Positions 6,563 through 7,444 of a DNA stretch of 7,444 bases are shown here, piece by piece (position 1 is the stretch's first letter; each line of letters opens with the position of its first letter). The stretch is from Clostridia bacterium (GTDB lineage Bacteria; Bacillota_A; Clostridia; Christensenellales; CAG-138): positions 1 to 7,444 of the forward strand of contig JAFUDD010000495.1 in assembly GCA_017459315.1 (NCBI GenBank), given 5' to 3'. The position numbers and the translations under genes were made by a program. Below the pieces are notes generated by a model that worked only from the letters and a program-made list of their open reading frames with translations, ran no database searches and was not told the DNA's origin.

Positions 6563-7444
6563 ATGAAAAATTGTACTGTTGTCGGGATCAACTGGGGCGA
6601 TGAAGGGAAAGGTCGGATGGTCGATCTGCTTGCCGAACAATATGACATTGTGATCCGCTTTCAAGGCGGCGGCAACGCAGGGCATACCGTTGTCAACGAA
6701 AAGGGAGCGTTTGCGCTGCATCTTTTGCCCTCCGGCATTTTCCGGGAAGGCGTCGTGAATATTCTCGGCAACGGCGTCGCGCTCGACCCCGAAAACCTGT
6801 GGACGGAGATCACGGAGCTGCGGCAAAAGGGCGTTTCCGTGACGCCGGAGAATCTGAAAATCAGCGAACGCGCCTCCCTGCTGATGCCCTGGCACAGAGA
6901 ACTCGATGCGCTCGAGGAACAGCGGCTTGCCGATAAGAAGTACGGTTCGACCAAACAGGGCATTGCTCCGTTTTATTCCGATAAATACCAAAAGAAAACC
7001 GTCCTCGCCGGAGAGCTGTTCTATCCGGCACGAATGAAGTCCCACCTTGCCGACCTAATGGAATGGAAAAACCTGCTGCTGACGGGCATGTACGAAGCAA
7101 AGCCGTACATGCAGACGGATCTGGATGCATGGCTCGGCGCATGTGAAAGGATCAAGCCGTATCTTTGCGACACCACGCAGTATTTAGCCGATGCGCAAGC
7201 CGCCGGCAAGCGGATTCTGTTTGAGGCGCAGCTTGGCTCTTTGCGCGATCTCGATTACGGCATTTACCCCTATACGACGTCCTCCAATACGATTGCCGCG
7301 TATGCGCCGATCGGCGCAGGCGCGCCGTTTCTGAAAACGGAAGAGGTGATCGGCGTCGTCAAGGCGTACTCCACCTGCGTCGGTGAAGGCCCGTTTGTCG
7401 GGGAATTCTTTGGCGAGGAAGCGCAAAAGCTGCGCGAGGCCGGC
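6563..7444 (+). CDS. purA: Adenylosuccinate synthetase, 3'-truncated by the window edge
   Basis: 294 residues of an expected 420 or so; the frame is open at the last base. PurA joins IMP and aspartate using GTP, the committed step to AMP. Seen: the N-terminal GTP-binding loop WGDEGKGR (11-18) with catalytic Asp13, GGGNAGHT (35-42) with the catalytic His 41, LHLLPSGI (52-59), GSTKQGIAPFYSDK (128-141), YPYTTSSNT (235-243), and KAYSTCVGEGPF (267-278). Departures from the common E. coli/Bacillus form: N for Q before WGDEGKG, R for the second K of GDEGKGK, FEAQLGSLRD (220-229) where FEGAQGTLLD is usual, and Q at 132 where R or K is usual. I believe this is a Clostridia subclade rather than a damaged gene. 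The start is set by GGGAGG at 6552-6557, 5 nt upstream. It has its own promoter and attenuator. PurB, encoded across the locus, uses its product. Confidence 0.94.
   Translation, partial: MKNCTVVGINWGDEGKGRMVDLLAEQYDIVIRFQGGGNAGHTVVNEKGAFALHLLPSGIFREGVVNILGNGVALDPENLWTEITELRQKGVSVTPENLKISERASLLMPWHRELDALEEQRLADKKYGSTKQGIAPFYSDKYQKKTVLAGELFYPARMKSHLADLMEWKNLLLTGMYEAKPYMQTDLDAWLGACERIKPYLCDTTQYLADAQAAGKRILFEAQLGSLRDLDYGIYPYTTSSNTIAAYAPIGAGAPFLKTEEVIGVVKAYSTCVGEGPFVGEFFGEEAQKLREAG

Overview
The window looks like chromosomal DNA from an anaerobic Firmicute of the Clostridia (Oscillospirales or a related, possibly uncultured, group). Evidence: moderately high G+C, AGGAGG-type ribosome binding sites, strong TTGACA/TATAAT promoters, a type III glutamine synthetase, and Clostridia-like variants of PurA and PurB. 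This placement is inference. No mobile element, tRNA, rRNA or CRISPR array is visible.

Layout. On the minus strand, positions 3724 down to 1 hold a tight operon purB > fumC > glnA. It encodes adenylosuccinate lyase, class II fumarase and a type I glutamine synthetase whose C-terminal end runs off the left edge. The genes overlap by 4 nt or are separated by 11 nt. Positions 3725-4068 form a divergent control region. On the plus strand, 4069-6162 encodes a type III glutamine synthetase (GSIII). A 53-residue orphan small ORF follows 19 nt later. A separate promoter and leader at about 6395-6562 precede purA (adenylosuccinate synthetase), which runs off the right edge.

How the genes fit together. 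PurA joins aspartate to IMP, and PurB splits adenylosuccinate into AMP and fumarate. FumC hydrates that fumarate to malate, which can return to aspartate. Two unrelated-subfamily glutamine synthetases sit among them. The locus therefore combines the last two AMP-forming steps, fumarate disposal and ammonia assimilation.

The most notable signal is regulatory. All three transcription units (purB operon, GSIII, purA) begin with a near-consensus promoter with a 17-nt spacer. Each is followed within about 20 nt by the same RNA element: a 5-6 bp hairpin with the identical hexaloop AAAGGC. This overlaps, and is mutually exclusive with, an intrinsic-terminator-like hairpin whose 5' arm starts with AAAGGCG and whose 3' arm ends in CGCCTTT. 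The stem flanking the loop varies between copies but keeps pairing. The loop has A at position 1 and G at position 4, as in RNA targets of ANTAR antitermination proteins. However, only one such hairpin is visible per leader, whereas the described ANTAR targets have two. I read this as a shared antitermination switch that ties adenylate synthesis to nitrogen assimilation. The regulator is not in the window.
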